Position numbers and translations under genes: made by a program. From JAICMB01 sp963838885 (GTDB taxonomy: Bacteria > Acidobacteriota > Terriglobia > Bryobacterales > Bryobacteraceae), in NCBI GenBank assembly GCA_963838885.1, contig CAWITB010000037.1:1-64000 (forward strand): a DNA stretch of 64,000 nt. The letters are read 5' to 3'. Numbering within the stretch: position 1 is the stretch's first letter; each line of letters begins with the position of its first letter. The notes under the pieces are model-generated. The model saw nothing but the letters and a program-made list of their open reading frames with translations, made no database searches and had not been told where the DNA came from. This document shows, one piece after another, positions 18,017-25,480 of the stretch.

Positions 18017-19266
18017 CCAGCGCAATGCGAAGAACATACGCCCTCTCGATCGCGCTATGCGGCGCCGCTCTGGCAGCGGCTCCGAGCGCCTGGACGGATC
18101 GCAATGAATATGATCTCGCGCTGACCATTCGGGCCGAGGCCGCGCCCAAGAAGAGACTCGCTCTGCTCGAAGAGTGGAAGGCCAAATACCCGAAAACCGA
18201 GCTCCGGCAGACGCGGCGCGAACTGTTCCTGTCCACTTACCAGGCCTTGGACAACAGCGCCGGGATGCTGGCCGTAGCGAAAGAAATGCTGGGCGACGAC
18301 CCGCGCAATTTCGTAGGACTGTATTGGTCCGTAATTCTGATTCCGGCCGGCAAAGACGCCGCGAAAGAGACGTTGGATCTGGCCGAGACCTCCGCTCGCG
18401 GTCTCCTCGATGCGCAGGCGAATTATTTCAGCGCCGCGCACAGGCCGGAATCGCTGACTCCGCAAGAGTGGCAAGGACAGAAGAACAACGCGGTTCTTCT
18501 CGCGCATCGGGCCCTAGGCTGGGCCGCGTGGCAGCGGAGTTCGTATGCTCCGGCTCGCGAGGAGTTCGCCAAGTGCCTCGAACAATCTCCCAACGACGCC
18601 GAAATATCGGCTTGGATGGGGATTATGATGGCGCTTCAAAAACAACCGGACCAGACCCCGACGGCGTTATGGCATCTCGCGCGAGCCGCTTCCCTCGGCG
18701 GTGAGGGCGCACTGCCGCAAGCGCGGCAGCGGGAAGTGAATGGATTGTTTGAGCGGCTATACGCGTCGTATCACGGGGGCGCCGATGGTTTGAACGAGCT
18801 GCGGGCGCGCGCCATAACGGCGCCCTTGCCGCCGCCGGACTTTACGATCGAGTCCGCGGCCGTTGTGGCGGAGCGGAAGCGCATGGAGGAGCTTGAGCGT
18901 ACGGATCCGGAGCTTGCGGCCTGGCTGCGGATTCGCAAGCAGTTGGCCGCCCCGGGCGGCGATTTGTACTTCGCCCAGACCCTGCGTCCGAATCCGCTGC
19001 CCAAGCTGAAGGGAACCGTTGTTCGCACCCTCCCGGTGCGGCATCCGAAGACCATCGTGCTGGCCTTGATCGATGCGACCACGGAGGAGGTCGTGTTGCA
19101 ACTGGATGCGCCGCTTACGGGCGACGCGCCGCCCGGCACGCAACTGGAATTCGAGGGCGCGGCGGATTCATTCTCCGCGAACCCCTTCAGCCTGACCGTT
19201 ACCGTTTCGCGCGACAAGATCGAGGGATGGCAGGGCACAGCGAATCGCATGAGGCCGCCCCAATAA
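18013..19266 (+). CDS. secreted TPR protein of unknown function
   Basis: A 417-residue protein with a signal peptide (ALSIALCGAALAAAPSA). TPR-like helices fill about 40-230 (LLEEWKAKYPKTELRQTRRELF; APAREEFAKCLEQSPNDAEI). A C-terminal beta domain (310-417) contains LPKLKGTVVRTLPVRHPKTI and a strand-rich tail. Start ATG 18013 shares ATGA with the caspase stop. Position between an exported caspase and a membrane kinase suggests an accessory or adaptor role, which is inference. Confidence 0.85.
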   Translation: MTSAMRRTYALSIALCGAALAAAPSAWTDRNEYDLALTIRAEAAPKKRLALLEEWKAKYPKTELRQTRRELFLSTYQALDNSAGMLAVAKEMLGDDPRNFVGLYWSVILIPAGKDAAKETLDLAETSARGLLDAQANYFSAAHRPESLTPQEWQGQKNNAVLLAHRALGWAAWQRSSYAPAREEFAKCLEQSPNDAEISAWMGIMMALQKQPDQTPTALWHLARAASLGGEGALPQARQREVNGLFERLYASYHGGADGLNELRARAITAPLPPPDFTIESAAVVAERKRMEELERTDPELAAWLRIRKQLAAPGGDLYFAQTLRPNPLPKLKGTVVRTLPVRHPKTIVLALIDATTEEVVLQLDAPLTGDAPPGTQLEFEGAADSFSANPFSLTVTVSRDKIEGWQGTANRMRPPQ

Positions 19267-19293
19267 GCCGGGCCGCAATGCCTCGGGCTCGCT

Positions 19294-20913
19294 ATGCGTG
19301 AAGCCGAACTTCCCGCGCGAATAGGCAAGTACGAGCTTCAGGAATTCATCGGCGGCGGCATGTCGCACGTATATCGCGCGCGCGACACGGTCATTGGCCG
19401 CACCGTCGCCATTAAACTGTTGACTCCGGCGGGCTGCGCCGATCCGGAGGCCAAGCAGCGCTTTCTCGCCGAGGCGCGCATGGCCGGAAACGTGGAGCAC
19501 GACAATGTCTTGAGCATCTATGATTTCGGCGAAGACGACCACCGGCCCTTCATCGTGATGGAGTTTCTGCGCGGCGAGGATCTCCGCCATGCCATTCAGA
19601 ACGGCCGCACAGGCGATCTGAAACAGAAGCTGAACATCGCCCTGCAGGTTGCTCGCGCTCTCGAATATGTACACGGTCAGAAGATTATTCATCGTGACAT
19701 CAAGCCCGACAACGTCTACCTTACGGTCTCGGGTGTCGCGAAGCTGATGGATTTTGGTATCGCCAAGTCCGATGGCTTGGCGCTGACTCGCGCCGGATTT
19801 GTCTTGGGAACACCCTCCTATATGGCACCGGAGCAGGTCAGCGGCGGACAGACCACGGAGCAATCGGATGTTTACTCCTATGGCCTGCTCCTTTATGAGC
19901 TGCTTTCGGGCGTAAAGCCGGTCTCCGGCGAGACTATGGAGCGCCTCTTCTACTGCATTCTGCATGAGCGGCTCAATCCACAGCCTTTGAAGCAGGCCGG
20001 CATCCCGGGGTCATTATGCGAGCTGGTGGAGCGCTGCGCCGCCAAAGATCCCGCCGCGCGGCCGCAAGGTTTTGCCCCCATCGTGGCGGAGTTGGAGCGT
20101 TTGCTCGGAGAGCTCCATCCTGAGCGCGGCCGGGAGCAGGCGCGGGCAGTGCAGCCGTGGTATGCGCGCGCGCGCTGGCTGTACCCCGCAGCTCTCGCAG
20201 CCGCGCTCGCGTGCCTTGCGATTTACGCCGTTATTCATCACCCGGCGCCTCGACTCCCGAATACGCTTTCGACGTCCACGGGAGAAATGACCCTGGTCCC
20301 CGCCGGTGAATTTCTGTTCGGCGAAAAGAAGGAGCGGCTGACGCTCCCGGCCTTTTACATCGATAAGACCGAGGTGACCAACGCTGCTTATCAAAAGTTT
20401 TGTATCGCGACGCATCATGCGTTGCCGCCGGGTTTCAGCGCCGGTAAACCGGATTATCCCGTCGTCAACGTGACGATCCTCAATGCGCGGGATTTCTCGG
20501 CTTGGGCGGGTAAGCGCTTGCCGAACTCACGGGAATGGGAGAAGGCAGCCCGCGGCAGCGATGGCCGTACGTATCCCTGGGGCAACAACGGCGATTCCAA
20601 GCGGGCCAATATCGGTACCGATGCGCTTGCGCCGGCGATGAGCTTTGGCGTCGGGGCCAGTCCCTGCGGAGCGCTGCAGATGGTCGGCAACGTCTGGGAG
20701 TTCGTCGAGCAACTGAGCACCCCAGGACCCAAAGCCCTGGACCACTTCACGAAGCATATGAAACCCCCGCCTGAAATGGACGAGCCTTGGTACATGATCC
20801 GGGGCGGATCGTTCAGAGACCAGCTCACGGACAATATCGTCTGGGATTCCTCGACGACTCCGGCGCGTTGGAGGGCAGCCAATATCGGCTTTCGCTGCGT
20901 TAAGGAGCGCTGA
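19294..20913 (+). CDS. transmembrane Ser/Thr kinase fused to a SUMF1-like domain
   Basis: A 539-residue protein. An N-terminal Hanks-type kinase (residues 11-280) has the glycine loop GGGMSHVYRARD, VAIKLL lysine, HRDIKPDN catalytic loop, DFGIAK and APEQ. One membrane span (about 292-312, LYPAALAAALACLAIYAVI) leads to an exported formylglycine-enzyme-like domain (330-539): LVPAGEFLFG, DKTEVTNAAYQKF, GNVWEFVE, IRGGSF and NIGFRC. The cysteines of true FGE enzymes (in RGGSWxCxxxYC) are absent, so it is probably a binding domain. It lies 27 bases after the TPR gene and probably senses something in the periplasm handled by the cluster. Confidence 0.93.
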   Translation: MREAELPARIGKYELQEFIGGGMSHVYRARDTVIGRTVAIKLLTPAGCADPEAKQRFLAEARMAGNVEHDNVLSIYDFGEDDHRPFIVMEFLRGEDLRHAIQNGRTGDLKQKLNIALQVARALEYVHGQKIIHRDIKPDNVYLTVSGVAKLMDFGIAKSDGLALTRAGFVLGTPSYMAPEQVSGGQTTEQSDVYSYGLLLYELLSGVKPVSGETMERLFYCILHERLNPQPLKQAGIPGSLCELVERCAAKDPAARPQGFAPIVAELERLLGELHPERGREQARAVQPWYARARWLYPAALAAALACLAIYAVIHHPAPRLPNTLSTSTGEMTLVPAGEFLFGEKKERLTLPAFYIDKTEVTNAAYQKFCIATHHALPPGFSAGKPDYPVVNVTILNARDFSAWAGKRLPNSREWEKAARGSDGRTYPWGNNGDSKRANIGTDALAPAMSFGVGASPCGALQMVGNVWEFVEQLSTPGPKALDHFTKHMKPPPEMDEPWYMIRGGSFRDQLTDNIVWDSSTTPARWRAANIGFRCVKER

Positions 20914-21001
20914 CGCCGAAGCACGACAGCGGGGCCTTAACGCGCCGTTTGCCAGCGGACAGCGCCGTCCCACAAGGGCTATGCGATTCATTCTCATATT
21001 C

Positions 21002-21029
21002 GGACTATAGTCCGTGGGACTTAGTATTC
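21002..21029 (+). promoter_or_regulatory. controller-box-like operator at the XRE start
   Basis: A perfect 12-bp palindrome, GGACTATAGTCC (21002-21013), ends directly before the GTG start and is followed by GTGGGACTTAGTATTCC, a weaker second half-repeat. The order GACT-AT-AGTC-CGTGG-GACT is like the C-boxes of restriction-modification controller proteins, which also sit at the start of leaderless controller genes. Autoregulation is likely. Confidence 0.55.
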
Positions 21030-21324
21030 CGACGGCCAGCATTGTTCTGTTGGCGAAACGCGCGAGCAGACACAGGCAACCGGCCTCCGGGCCGGAGAAG
21101 GCGTTAGGGGAGGCGCTGCGTCAGATCCGCGATGAACGCGGCATTTCGCAGGAGCGCCTGGGGTTGGATGCGGGCTTCGATAGAACGTATATCAGCCTGC
21201 TCGAGCGCGGGGTGCAGAGTCCGACGGTGCGAACGTTGGTGCGCTTGGCGCTGTGCTGCAGGTGCCCGCGTCGGAAATGCTCCGGCGAATAGAAGGGATC
21301 CTGGCTAACAGTCGCGCGCAATGA
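21014..21324 (+). pseudogene. XRE-type controller-like regulator (one frameshift)
   Basis: A helix-turn-helix protein of about 103 residues in two frames. ALGEALRQIRDERGISQERL, then GLDAGFDRTYISLLERGVQSPTVRTLVRLA, is the XRE fold as in restriction-modification C proteins. At about 21254 a missing base (GCGCTGTGCTG for GCGCTGGTGCTG) shifts the frame; the family ending LQVPASEMLRRIEGIL resumes in the next frame and stops at 21324. GTG 21014 is the start. The operator overlapping the start suggests leaderless, self-controlled expression. No cognate restriction or methylase gene is adjacent. Confidence 0.75.
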
Positions 21325-21631
21325 ACGGCTCAGAACCTACCGCGGGCTCAGCATTAACAGGGTGATCGCTTTCGACAAACCACTTGAGGACTCGAGTGTG
21401 CATTTGGAAGCCGACGTTTAGGGCCGCGCAGTAAGCGCGCAACCGATCTAGAGAGAGCTGGAAACGATAGGCCGCCGCGGTTTTTTCGCCGAGTTCCTCT
21501 TTGCGTGATGCGCTGAAGCGCTCGATGCAATCGTCCAAGCGCGGCCCGTGGACCTTTTGGTCTTGGCCGTTCTTCAGGAGCGACTGCCCTTTATGCGCGA
21601 ACTGAGCGTCGATCTCCTCGAAGACTTCCAA
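21305..21631 (-). pseudogene. tyrosine recombinase-like N-terminal fragment
   Basis: The minus strand has FAHKGQSLLKNGQDQKVHGP, then LDDCIERFSASRKEELGEKT and AAAYRFQLSLDRLRAYCAAL, like the SAM-like core-binding domain of a tyrosine recombinase. VLKWFVESDHPVNAEPA resembles the linker to the catalytic domain. No R…HxR…Y catalytic core follows. Its tail recurs at 8878-8946. It abuts a truncated TonB receptor gene. The recombinase call is tentative; the sequence is clearly coding-like. Confidence 0.45.
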
Positions 21632-21639
21632 GTTGGTTT

Positions 21640-22064
21640 GTCGTCCCGCCCTCGACGGTTTTCAAGCAATCGATTCTCTGGTTAAGGCCTGCACGATCTG
21701 ATCTTCGCTCTCGCTGTAAGCGATCCGGGAGTTGAAGTTCGCGTAATACCTGTTGTTTTTTGAACCCGCCGGCGTCGACGGTAACGTTGTAGCGGCCGAC
21801 CGGCAGATTGGGCGCGCGATAGACGCCTCTATCGTTGGTGCGGCCGGTCCAGGCGGTGGCGCCCGTGTCGGCGTTCGCCATGGTGACGGTGGCGCCCGGT
21901 ATGGGAGCTTTGGCGGGATCGGTAACGGTTCCGGATATGACGCCGGTGACGCCTTGAGCCAGAGCGATGGCGGGCAGGGTAAACAGGGCGAGAGAGAAAA
22001 AGAAAAACGCGCGGCGAACGCGCGCGGTTATCGTACAGAACTGCATTCCATGACCCCTTTTCAA
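21640..22064 (-). pseudogene. TonB-dependent receptor (Oar-like), N-terminal fragment
   Basis: From ATG 22064 (or 22046): a signal peptide (AFFFFSLALFTLPAIALAQ), then the carboxypeptidase regulatory-like domain typical of acidobacterial Oar-type receptors, with GVISGTVTDPAKAPIPGATV, TNDRGVYRAPNLPVGRYNV and DAGGFKKQQV. After about 105 residues the frame decays, and the plug and barrel (about 900 residues) are missing. The truncation coincides with the recombinase-like fragment, suggesting loss during an insertion or deletion event. Confidence 0.75.
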
Positions 22065-22139
22065 GAAGCAAGCGGCGGCTCCCCGTGTATTTTCAGCTTA
22101 TAACCAAACGGGGTGATGCGGCAGCGCGGCGAAATTGCA

Positions 22140-22590
22140 GGAGCTGAAATTTCAAGAACAAGAGATGGCTTCGAGTATCGCGGAAGCGGAATCGACGTGC
22201 TCGCGCGCTGCAGAGAATTTCAGAGATGCGCTTCCGTTCGACCGCGGCGCCGCGGACGGAAAATTGTGGCTGGGCATCTCGGATTCGCGCAATCCCGGGA
22301 AATTCTGGCGGGTTTGGAGTCTCCTTTGAGACGTCGTGCATGGATTTTGCCCTCGTGACGCGCATGTTCGACCCCGTGTCGAAGACCGTATTCGTTTCCC
22401 TCGCCGGCCTGAACCAATTCGGAACCGAGGCCGCGGCGGAGTTGTAACCAACCCGCGCTACTGCGACGATCTGGCGCGGCATGCCCCGCAAGGTTGGCAA
22501 TCGAAAAACCTGCAAGTCGTAATTGAGACGCCTATCGTGGAATCCCGTCCCACCTCGCTCCGCGTGGTGGCGGCAGTTTATTTCTGGTAA
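22140..22590 (+). pseudogene. conserved hypothetical protein, C-terminal half, multiple frameshifts
   Basis: Three frames in succession give DGKLWLGISDSRNPGKFWRV, then MDFALVTRMFDPVSKTVFVS, LAGLNQFGTEAAAEL, and finally VTNPRYCDDLARHAPQGWQ, NLQVVIETPIVESRP and VVAAVYFW. The ending is like a family of acidobacterial proteins that join a winged-helix or TPR part to a C-terminal membrane-linked domain, recalled rather than searched. At least two frame changes and no N-terminus: non-functional. Confidence 0.5.
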
Positions 22591-22601
22591 CTACAGACGC
22601 C

Positions 22602-22740
22602 ATGAAACTCACCAACAAAACGGTGCTGGTGTTCGGTGCCAGCCGGCGGCATCGGCCTCGCTATCGCGCGCGAGGTCGCTCGCGCCGGCACCCGCACAAT
22701 CCTCTCCGCCCGTTCCTTGCCCGCGCTCGAAAAGGCAAAG
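22602..22740 (+). pseudogene. short-chain dehydrogenase N-terminal fragment
   Basis: From ATG 22602: MKLTNKTVLVFGAS, then a one-base shift, and GGIGLAIAREVARAGTRTIL with SARSLPALEKAKR in the next frame. This is the Rossmann GxxxGIG cofactor loop of an SDR. After about 46 residues the sequence switches directly to the end of an acyl-CoA ligase, so this is a chimeric junction. Confidence 0.65.
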
Positions 22741-22992
22741 CGTGTCGCTATGCGCTGTTCCAATCCGAATTGCCGTCAAGTGCCGGTCGCGGTGGTGGTG
22801 CGCAAGCCGGGATGGTCGCTCACGTGCGATGCCCTGCTGCAGTTTCTGGAGGGCCGCCTGGGAAAATTCAAGCTGCCGCGAGTGGTTGAGTTTAGCGTGG
22901 AGCCGCTGCCCAAGACGGGAACCGGCAAGATCCGCAAGCTGTTATTGCGCGAAAAATTCTGGGCTGGAAAAGAGAAGCGCGTGCAGGGCTGA
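22741..22992 (+). pseudogene. AMP-binding acyl-CoA ligase, C-terminal fragment
   Basis: In frame with the SDR fragment: QVPVAVVVRKPGWSLT, LGKFKLPRVVEF, then LPKTGTGKIRK with the conserved A10 lysine of the ANL superfamily, and the ending REKFWAGKEKRVQ. It covers the last 75-80 residues of a fatty-acid/medium-chain acyl-CoA ligase C-terminal domain. The large N-terminal domain is absent. Confidence 0.75.
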
Positions 22993-23008
22993 GCGGCCCC
23001 CGTGCTGC

Positions 23009-23335
23009 TCACGGCATGGGCGGCGGAGCATCGGACGGCGGCGTAGGCTTGCCATCCACCGTGTTCGCCTCCATCAGTTCCACTCGCGAGCCGTCCGGAT
23101 CGTAAAGGTTGACCTGGCGCTTTCGATTGACGCCGACCTTCATGTCTTCCATGGTGAAATTTTTCGAAGCGGGCCGAGCTTTAAGAATACTAGCCGCGCG
23201 CGCGCAATCCGGCACCACGAGACAGAGATGGTTTTTCGTGCCGTTTTTCGAAGGATCGGGATGGGGCCCGTGGAGCATGAATTCACCGGCGATCACCGCG
23301 CGCAAACTCGGATGCGTGCTGCTCACGCGAACCAT
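23009..23335 (-). pseudogene. VOC-family protein, C-terminal fragment
   Basis: The minus strand has GEFMLHGPHPDPSKNGTKNH, LCLVVPDCARAASILKAR and RQVNLYDPDGSRVELMEANT, the second half of a glyoxalase-like dioxygenase domain, ending in a proline-rich tail. The first beta-alpha module and any signal peptide are missing. It is truncated exactly where the primase-helicase remnant begins on the other strand. Confidence 0.65.
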
Positions 23336-23359
23336 GGAGCGGAGGCATCAGGTCGGCCT

Positions 23360-23512
23360 TGACTCCTACGATCGCTTTTTCCCCAACCAGGACACGATGC
23401 CCAAGGGAGGGTTGGGAAACCTGATCGCACTTCCCTTACAGTTTGCACCGCGCAAGGTCGGCAACACCAAGTTCATTAACCCCGACTTCCACCCGTACCC
23501 ATATCCGCGTTC
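23360..23512 (+). pseudogene. TOTE-type primase fragment
   Basis: A plus-strand frame reads LDSYDRFFPNQDTMPKGGLG, then NLIALPLQFAPRKVGNTKFI and NPDFHPYP. This is the (F/L)PNQDxxPKGGxGNLIALPLQ motif of the archaeo-eukaryotic primase domain found in TOTE conflict-system proteins, from family knowledge. It includes the segment just before the primase-helicase linker. The next bases jump directly to helicase sequence in another frame, so several hundred residues are deleted between. Confidence 0.65.
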
Positions 23513-24292
23513 ACTTTCGAACAGGTGATGCGGCAGGTGAAGGCGAAGTATGTTGTCGGTTTGACCGCCACGCCGACGCGGAAGGACGGGCACCATCCGA
23601 TTATTTACATGCAGTGTGGCCCCGTGCGGTTCAGCATGAGCGCCCGGACAATGACCGAAACGACACCCTTCGAGCATAAGGTGACTCCCCGCCACACGGA
23701 CTTCCGGATGGCTCCCGACCTCACCGATATCACGATCCAGGACATCTACGCTGCGCTCGTGAATGATGTCCCGCGGAACGAAATGATCGCCAACGACATC
23801 GTGCGCGCAGTCGAATCGGGGCGATGCCCGCTACTTCTGACAGGCCGGACGGAGCATCTCCAGTACTTCGCAGCCAAGCTTGTAGGTGTTGCCAAGCACG
23901 TCTTCGTGTTAAAGGGAGGCATGGGGAAAAAGCAGCGCCGGGAAATAGCAGTAGCCCTGGCGGCAGTGCCGGAAAACGAATCGCGCGTGATTCTGGCGAC
24001 GGGAAGCTACATCGGAGAAGGGTTTGACGACGCGCGTCTGGACACGCTATTCCTGGCGATGCCAATCTCCTGGAAGGGTACGCTCCAACAGTATGTGGGG
24101 CGGCTGCATCGTCTCCACGACGACAAGCGATTCGTGCAGGTCTATGATTATGTGGACAACTACGTACTGATGTTGGCCAGGATGTACGAGCGCAGGCTGA
24201 AGGGCTACAGCACGATTGGGTATGTGATCGAGGCAGAGGCCTTTCCGCCAGATTCTCCGGCGCCTTTAAGCGGCAGAGTGGGGAGCGCATAG
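23497..24292 (+). pseudogene. TOTE-type superfamily 2 helicase, C-terminal part
   Basis: TFEQVMRQVKAKYVVGLTAT matches the end of helicase domain 1 (motif III-like TATP), and the frame continues PTRKDGHHPIIYMQCGPVRF, YAALVNDVPRNEMIANDIV, PLLLTGRTEHLQYFAAKL, VLKGGMGKKQRR, VILATGSYIGEGFDDARLD and QQYVGRLHRLHDDK (motif VI, QxxGRxxR). It ends after YVDNYVLMLARMYERRLKGY. Walker A/B motifs are lost with the upstream deletion. In TOTE systems the primase-helicase is thought to act in antiviral conflict; this copy cannot hydrolyse ATP. Confidence 0.75.
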
Positions 24293-24300
24293 CGAAACGT

Positions 24301-24663
24301 ATGGGTGCAAAGCGAAAAAGGGGACACGCAGCGGGTCAACAGCCTCGCCTGAGCAAGGCACGGCTCGATGAGCTTGTTGAGGAAGCGCTGGTGGATGCGT
24401 ACGGCGAGTCGGAACAGGTGACCGGCTTCTATACCATGATGGAGAACGACCTTCGACTTCCTTTCGAGACGGAGATTCTCGGCATGACCGTGATCGTGGA
24501 AGGTATTGACATCACCGAAGACGACCAACTCGTTGCGGTGTGCCGGAAGGACAAGACTAAGCAACGGATCTCACTCTCGGAACTGCCGCTGCGCTTGCCG
24601 CTTCCGATGGGAGCCGAGTGGATCGCTGCGTATCGATACTGGCGAACGGGCAAGATTCGATGA
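24301..24663 (+). CDS. small conserved hypothetical protein
   Basis: 120 residues: a basic N-terminus (MGAKRKRGHAAGQQPRLSKA), then RLDELVEEALVDAYGESEQV, FYTMMENDLRLPFETEILGM, GIDITEDDQLVAVCRKDKTK and WIAAYRYWRTG. A protein with this pattern is often annotated as a calcium-binding protein of about 120 residues in environmental bacteria; the metal role is unproven. It begins 8 bases after the helicase stop and overlaps the next gene by ATGA, so it belongs to the same transcription unit. Confidence 0.75.
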   Translation: MGAKRKRGHAAGQQPRLSKARLDELVEEALVDAYGESEQVTGFYTMMENDLRLPFETEILGMTVIVEGIDITEDDQLVAVCRKDKTKQRISLSELPLRLPLPMGAEWIAAYRYWRTGKIR

Positions 24664-25094
24664 GCACAAGAACACGAAAACACGTGGGGGCCCATTCCGC
24701 CCGCCGGGACACCAGCCTACGCAGGGACGTGCAAGAGGCTATCGACCGTATCTGGCCGGATGGCATCGTCGAGACGCCGCTTGATCCGGATGAGTCATAT
24801 TTCTTCGAACTTCACCCGAAGCTATCAAGAGCCCTCCGACACATCCGGAACACGGGCCTCGTCTACGAGCGCGAAGCAGACGGAGGGCCTGTCTGGTGGG
24901 AGGAGTCCGATCCCGAAGGGGACCCACCGGATGAAATCGAGCGATCACGTTCGTATCACACGTTTTTCATCAGCCCCGACGGCAAAGGCTTTACATTCAA
25001 AACCGAAGCCGATAGCGTTACAGAACCGGAGTTCATGACCGATGATTTCGCAGAAGCCGGGTGGGGAGAAGAACCGCCCGTAAGCCGAATTTCT
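24660..25094 (+). pseudogene. hypothetical gene, 5' part, interrupted by IS66
   Basis: From ATG 24660 (ATGA overlap with the previous gene): 145 codons rich in acidic residues (SYFFELHPKLSRALRHIRNT; GLVYEREADGGPVWWEE; YHTFFISPDGKGFTFKTEAD). At 25094 the IS66 element begins; the present frame runs into the inverted repeat and stops at 25109. Removing the element and one target duplication joins …SRIS directly in frame to GSGRTGWVVAVS at 27809. The function is unknown. Confidence 0.8.
25087..25094. repeat. IS66 target site duplication, left copy
   Basis: GAATTTCT abuts the left inverted repeat; the right copy is GAATTTCC (27801-27808). Eight bases is the usual IS66 duplication length, and seven match. 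Confidence 0.85.
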
Positions 25095-25114
25095 GTAAGC
25101 ATCCGATGAACACC
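25095..25114 (+). repeat. IS66 inverted repeat, tnpC side
   Basis: Begins GTAAGCATCC and ends TGAACACC, differing from the partner repeat only at two central bases (GA versus CG). It supplies the false stop codon of the interrupted upstream gene. Confidence 0.92.
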
Positions 25115-25144
25115 GTTGCCGATAAAGGCTGAGAAAATGGTGAT

Positions 25145-25480
25145 ATGCCAGTGGCAACGGAAATTGATGAAGTGCTCCGGACGGCCATCATGCAGAAGCA
25201 TTTGATTGAGCTCGTCTACAAGGGACGGCGGCGAATCGTCGAGCCACACGACTATGGTGTCCACAAAGGGTCGGTCAAGCTTCTTGGATATCAGCTCGCC
25301 GGGGCCAGCAGTGGCCCGCTACCAAACTGGCGATGGTTTGAGATCGATTTGATTACCGAGATGCGTTTGCTCAACCGAAGGTTTCGCGGCGGGCGCGGCG
25401 GAGGACCCGGTTCATCAGGGGACCATAATCAATGGGACGAACTGTTTTTGAGAGTCGAACCAGCTGAGGGTGCGGATTAG
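25145..25480 (+). CDS. WYL-like domain protein, IS66 passenger
   Basis: 111 residues: VLRTAIMQKHLIELVYKGRR, then RIVEPHDYGVHKGSVKLLGY, WRWFEIDLITEMRLLNRRF and WDELFLRV. This is a short WYL-like module (ligand-sensing beta-barrel found in DeoR/CRISPR/defence regulators) without a helix-turn-helix. Start ATG 25145 lies 31 bases inside the left inverted repeat, and its TAG overlaps the tnpC stop by two bases, tail to tail. Both repeats and target duplications lie outside it, so it travels with the element. It might modulate transposition or host response; that is inference. Confidence 0.8.
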   Translation: MPVATEIDEVLRTAIMQKHLIELVYKGRRRIVEPHDYGVHKGSVKLLGYQLAGASSGPLPNWRWFEIDLITEMRLLNRRFRGGRGGGPGSSGDHNQWDELFLRVEPAEGAD

